The translations under genes and the position numbers were made by a program. The notes under the pieces are model-generated. The model had not been told where the DNA came from and made no database searches. It saw only the letters and a program-made list of their open reading frames with translations. Shown in pieces: positions 5,946 to 8,607 of a DNA stretch of 8,607 nt. Source of the stretch: Cellvibrionales bacterium UBA7375 (GTDB taxonomy: Bacteria > Pseudomonadota > Gammaproteobacteria > Pseudomonadales > Porticoccaceae); the NCBI GenBank assembly GCA_002469845.1, contig DKNZ01000083.1, positions 21,528-30,134 on the forward strand. The letters run 5' to 3'. Position 1 is the stretch's first letter; the number at the start of each line of letters is the position of its first letter.

Positions 5946-7018
5946 TGGCGAAACAAGTATTGATATTACCCGGAGATAATATTGGGCCAGAAATTGTCGC
6001 TGAAGCGGTCAAGGTGCTTGAGCGTGTGGATGCAATTTTTGGATTGGATATTCAATTGGATTACGCCCATTTAGGGGGTGCGGGATTGGATGCAGAAGGC
6101 TCGCCCTGCCCCCCGCAGACATTAGAAAAAGCACGTGCATCTGATGCCATCTTATTAGGTGCTGTGGGCGGTCCTCAGTGGGATAATGTCGAACGTCATT
6201 TACGCCCCGAAAAAGGGTTACTGACTATTCGTTCAGAGCTAGATCTGTTTGGCAATTTGCGACCAGCAATTATGTATCCGCAGTTGGCCCATGCGTCATC
6301 ATTAAAGCCTGAGTTTGTCTCTGGCTTGGATATCTTAATTGTCCGCGAATTAGTGGGTGGGATTTATTTTGGTGAGCCTCGAGGTATTCGCACCTTAGAA
6401 GATGGTCAGCGCGAGGGCTATAACACCTATAAATACAATGAATCTGAAATTAGACGCATTGGTAAGATGGCCTTTGAAGCCGCTATGGTCAGAAATAAGC
6501 GGTTGTGTTCGGTTGATAAGTCTAATGTTTTAGAAGCAACGGTGCTTTGGCGTGAAATTATCAGTGATATGGCTGCGGATTATCCTGAAGTTGAGTTGAG
6601 TCATATGTATGTCGATAATGCGGCTATGCAGTTGGTAATGAACCCAAAACAGTTTGATGTGGTGGTCACTGGTAATATGTTTGGCGATATTTTATCGGAT
6701 ACAGCGGCAATGTTAACCGGCTCAATCGGCATGTTGCCCTCGGCATCATTGGATAAGGATGGTGGCGGTATGTATGAACCCTGCCATGGTTCGGCACCCG
6801 ATATCGCCGGTCAGAGTATTGCTAATCCATTGGCAACTATTTTGTCAGTGGCGATGATGCTTCGATATTCGTTGAATGCATCAGAGGCTGCAAATGCTAT
6901 CGAACAAGCAGTCAGTCAGGTTTTGGATAGTGGTTTGAGGACTGCTGATATTCAAACTGAGGGTTGCAAGTTAGTAGGCACCGTTGAAATGGGCGATGCA
7001 GTGGTTGCAGCCCTATAA
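5945..7018 (+). CDS. leuB: 3-isopropylmalate dehydrogenase
   Basis: This 357-residue NAD-dependent beta-decarboxylating dehydrogenase turns 3-isopropylmalate into the 2-oxo acid precursor of leucine. Family residues are in place: Arg96 (LLTIRSEL), Arg106 (NLRPA), Arg134 (IVRELVGG), Tyr141 (GGIYFGEPRG), Lys192 (VDKSNVLE), Asp224 (YVDNAAMQ), and Asp248 and Asp252 (FGDILSDTAA). The cofactor loop is GSAPDIAGQSIANPLA, typical for NAD. The GGIYFGEPRG motif separates LeuB from isocitrate and tartrate dehydrogenases. One small oddity is PGDNIGPE near the N-terminus, where most LeuB proteins have G in place of N. The start shares one base with the leuD stop, and GGAG at 5931-5934 can serve it. A 39-bp gap without a clear terminator follows, then asd, so asd may be co-transcribed. 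Confidence 0.97.
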   Translation: MAKQVLILPGDNIGPEIVAEAVKVLERVDAIFGLDIQLDYAHLGGAGLDAEGSPCPPQTLEKARASDAILLGAVGGPQWDNVERHLRPEKGLLTIRSELDLFGNLRPAIMYPQLAHASSLKPEFVSGLDILIVRELVGGIYFGEPRGIRTLEDGQREGYNTYKYNESEIRRIGKMAFEAAMVRNKRLCSVDKSNVLEATVLWREIISDMAADYPEVELSHMYVDNAAMQLVMNPKQFDVVVTGNMFGDILSDTAAMLTGSIGMLPSASLDKDGGGMYEPCHGSAPDIAGQSIANPLATILSVAMMLRYSLNASEAANAIEQAVSQVLDSGLRTADIQTEGCKLVGTVEMGDAVVAAL

Positions 7019-7043
7019 ATAAATTTTTGTAACAAAGATCGAG

Positions 7044-7054
7044 AAAAGGTTATA
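7044..7054 (+). promoter_or_regulatory. ribosome-binding leader of asd, repeated before the next gene
   Basis: AAAAGGTTATA at 7044-7054 places AAAAGG exactly 8 bases before the asd ATG. The same 11 bases occur at 8183-8193, again with 8 bases between AAAAGG and the ATG of the LysM gene. Confidence 0.6.
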
Positions 7055-7057
7055 CCC

Positions 7058-8170
7058 ATGAAAAAGACAGGTTTTGTAGGTTGGCGTGGCATGGTGGGCT
7101 CAGTGTTAATGGAGCGCATGCGTCAAGAATCAGATTTTAAAGATATACAGCCAATATTTTTTACCACCTCTCAGGCGGGACAAAAAGGACCCGATGTGGG
7201 TGTTGAAATCCCACTTTTGCAAAGTGCTCATGATATAGAGGCTCTTGCCCAGATGGATATTATCGTAACCTGTCAGGGGGGTGATTACACCAAGCAAGTC
7301 TACCCCCAGCTGCGCAGTAGCGGTTGGCAGGGATATTGGATTGATGCCGCCTCAGCATTGCGTATGGAAGACAGCTCTATTATTGTTTTAGACCCTGTAA
7401 ATTCCAAAGTAATCGAAGACGGCCTAGCGAGTGGTGTCAAAGACTATATTGGCGGCAACTGTACCGTTAGCTTAATGCTGATGGCTCTAGGTGGCTTATT
7501 TAATGCCAATCTAGTGGAATGGGCTAGTTCAATGACTTATCAGGCAGCTTCAGGTGCCGGTGCGCAAAATATGCGCGAATTAATTACTCAGATGGGTGTT
7601 ATTAAGCAAACTGTGGCAGATAGTTTGGCTAATCCTGCCTCGGCTATACTTGATATTGATCGGCAGGTAACGGATACATTGCGCAGTGATAGTTTTCCGG
7701 TAGATAACTGGGGGTTTCCACTGGCGGGTAGTTTGCTTCCCTATATTGATTCACAGTTAGACAACGGTCAAAGCCGAGAAGAGTGGAAAAATCAGGCGGA
7801 AACCAACAAAATTCTTGGCCGTGATGGAAATCCTATTCCACTGGATGGGCTCTGTGTCAGAATCGGTGCAATGCGTTGTCACAGTCAGGCATTAACCATT
7901 AAATTGACCCAAGATGTTCCTATGGATGAGATTGAGTCAATGCTAGCAGAGGCTAATCCCTGGGCTAAGTTTGTACCCAATACTAAAGAGGCGTCTGTTG
8001 AACACTTAACCCCTGCCGCTGTAACCGGTGGCTTGCAGGTGCCGGTTGGGCGCGTGCGTAAGATGAATATGGGTGATCAGTACCTTTCTGCTTTCACTGT
8101 GGGTGATCAGCTATTATGGGGTGCTGCAGAACCCTTGCGGCGCATGTTGCGAATTTTGGTTGAGCGGTAA
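7058..8170 (+). CDS. asd: aspartate-semialdehyde dehydrogenase
   Basis: This 370-residue protein is close to E. coli Asd (367). It reduces aspartyl phosphate to aspartate semialdehyde with NADPH, the branch point to diaminopimelate/lysine, threonine and methionine, and so is needed for cell-wall precursors. It begins KKTGFVGWRGMVGSVLMERM, the NADP-binding loop (G8, G11, G14). The catalytic Cys135 lies in GGNCTVSLMLMALGG, with QAASGAGAQNMREL after it, and the active-site His275 lies in RIGAMRCHSQALTIKL. Positions match E. coli C135 and H274. The C-terminal VGRVRKMNMG and DQLLWGAAEPLRRML are typical of the Gram-negative subgroup. The ATG has AAAAGG 8 bases upstream. The enzyme is cytoplasmic. 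Its place between leuB and a FimV-type gene is, from memory, the order seen in pseudomonads. Confidence 0.97.
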   Translation: MKKTGFVGWRGMVGSVLMERMRQESDFKDIQPIFFTTSQAGQKGPDVGVEIPLLQSAHDIEALAQMDIIVTCQGGDYTKQVYPQLRSSGWQGYWIDAASALRMEDSSIIVLDPVNSKVIEDGLASGVKDYIGGNCTVSLMLMALGGLFNANLVEWASSMTYQAASGAGAQNMRELITQMGVIKQTVADSLANPASAILDIDRQVTDTLRSDSFPVDNWGFPLAGSLLPYIDSQLDNGQSREEWKNQAETNKILGRDGNPIPLDGLCVRIGAMRCHSQALTIKLTQDVPMDEIESMLAEANPWAKFVPNTKEASVEHLTPAAVTGGLQVPVGRVRKMNMGDQYLSAFTVGDQLLWGAAEPLRRMLRILVER

Positions 8171-8182
8171 CTGACCTTAGTT

Positions 8183-8193
8183 AAAAGGTTATA
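8183..8193 (+). promoter_or_regulatory. ribosome-binding leader that supports the start at 8197
   Basis: AAAAGG at 8183-8188 lies 8 bases before ATG 8197 and is part of the same 11-base string found before asd. It favours this start over a second in-frame ATG at 8257, which has no comparable site at a suitable distance. Confidence 0.6.
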
Positions 8194-8196
8194 ACT

Positions 8197-8607
8197 ATGA
8201 GACAAATAATTGCATTTTTTTTAAGTTGGAGAGGGGTCATTGGCTTTTTTAAGCAGATGGCCTGCGCAATTATTTTGTCTCTGTGTTGCGCAATGGCCGC
8301 CGCTGATAGTTCTGCTATATCGCCATCTCTAGCCGATAAGCCCATTACTCCAACACATACAGTCGTAATCGGCGATACCCTATGGAATGTAGCCATTCGG
8401 TTGCGGCCAGACAATATGCCTATGGCCCAAGCAATGGATATCCTTTATGAAAGTAATCCTGATGCATTTCTTGAAGGAGATAGCACCAAGCTGATAGAGG
8501 GATCAGTGGTTAGCTTTCCGTCATTAACTGTTGTTGAAAAAATACCTGAGATAATAGTTTCAAAGCAAAATTCTACTCTGGTTATTCCCAGTCTAGAAAG
8601 TTTACAG
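8197..8607 (+). CDS. FimV-type LysM protein, N-terminal part (runs off the window)
   Basis: An open frame of 137 codons runs from ATG 8197 to the last base with no stop. Residues 1-36 form a long signal peptide: an extended first part up to about residue 20, then a hydrophobic core and A-M-A-A-A before Asp37. There is no proper lipobox. A LysM-like domain follows at residues 53-108: THTVVIGDTLWNVAIRLRP, then ESNPDAFLEGD and KLIEGSVVSFP. The string D-T-L-W plus R-L-R-P and N-P-D-A-F is characteristic of the FimV peptidoglycan-binding motif. FimV is an inner-membrane/periplasmic polar organiser for type IV pili, and fimV lies just after asd in pseudomonads (from memory). Known FimV proteins have a domain of about 100 residues between signal peptide and LysM (often beginning near L-G-L-G-E-I); here only about 17 residues separate them. 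It may be a short FimV paralogue or a divergent FimV. The rest is not visible. Confidence 0.75.
   Translation, partial: MRQIIAFFLSWRGVIGFFKQMACAIILSLCCAMAAADSSAISPSLADKPITPTHTVVIGDTLWNVAIRLRPDNMPMAQAMDILYESNPDAFLEGDSTKLIEGSVVSFPSLTVVEKIPEIIVSKQNSTLVIPSLESLQ

Noticed and set aside
7024..7036. Palindrome TTTGTAACAAA between leuB and asd as a terminator or operator
   Set aside because: The centre leaves no usable loop, the stem is AT-rich and no T-run follows; no matching site was seen elsewhere in the window.
8174..8189. ACCTT/AAGGT hairpin covering the ribosome site of the LysM gene as a riboswitch-like element
   Set aside because: A 5-bp stem with a 6-base loop is too weak and the surrounding gap is only 26 bases; no known aptamer fits.
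8257..8259. Second in-frame ATG as the true start of the LysM gene
   Set aside because: It would give a neat short signal peptide, but it lacks a well-spaced Shine-Dalgarno, while ATG 8197 has AAAAGG at 8 bases. It remains a minor alternative.
8181..8414. Minus-strand open frame of 77 codons at the right end
   Set aside because: It is antisense to the signal peptide and LysM domain of the FimV-type gene, whose plus-strand reading gives a recognisable domain.

Overview
The window looks like chromosomal DNA of a moderately AT-rich gammaproteobacterium. The evidence is the HrpA tail, MlaA, a pseudomonad-like leuC-leuD-leuB-asd order and a FimV-type LysM protein. The order lysR < > leuC-leuD-leuB-asd-(fimV-like) resembles, from memory, the Pseudomonas leu/asd/fimV neighbourhood. 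The mlaA-(PP2C regulator)-STAS order also has a counterpart there. A marine lineage related to Cellvibrionales/SAR92 or Pseudomonadales would fit, but the genus cannot be fixed from sequence reading alone.

Layout. (1) 1-300: the C-terminal 99 codons of an HrpA-type RNA helicase. (2) 407-1135: MlaA, the outer-membrane part of the lipid-asymmetry system, with its own promoter candidate and no visible lipobox. (3) 1212-2883: a two-gene signalling unit. It consists of a degenerate receiver fused to a PP2C/SpoIIE-type serine phosphatase, then a STAS anti-sigma-antagonist-like protein started from TTG one base after the phosphatase stop. (4) 2894-3757, minus strand: a LysR-type regulator, convergent with the STAS gene and divergent from leuC. 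(5) 3868-7018: leuC, leuD and leuB, joined by a 4-base and a 1-base stop/start overlap. (6) 7058-8170: asd, the aspartate-semialdehyde dehydrogenase. (7) 8197 to the end: the start of a secreted LysM protein of FimV type, cut by the window edge.

How the genes work together. LeuC/LeuD isomerise isopropylmalate and LeuB oxidises it, giving the last dedicated steps of leucine synthesis; leuA is not in this cluster. Asd makes aspartate semialdehyde for lysine/diaminopimelate, threonine and methionine. The 110-bp lysR-leuC gap carries two T-N11-A palindromes whose centres lie 31 bp apart, a classic LysR-type operator layout, so the LysR protein probably controls leuCDB and itself. The phosphatase/STAS pair has the parts of a partner-switching circuit, in which a PP2C phosphatase dephosphorylates a STAS antagonist, but no anti-sigma kinase or sigma factor is encoded here.

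No transposons, CRISPR arrays, RNA genes or phage genes were seen. No gap between genes exceeds 110 bp. The least ordinary items are the pseudo-receiver phosphatase/STAS module, the LysM protein lacking the usual FimV N-terminal domain, and the paired operator sites upstream of leuC.
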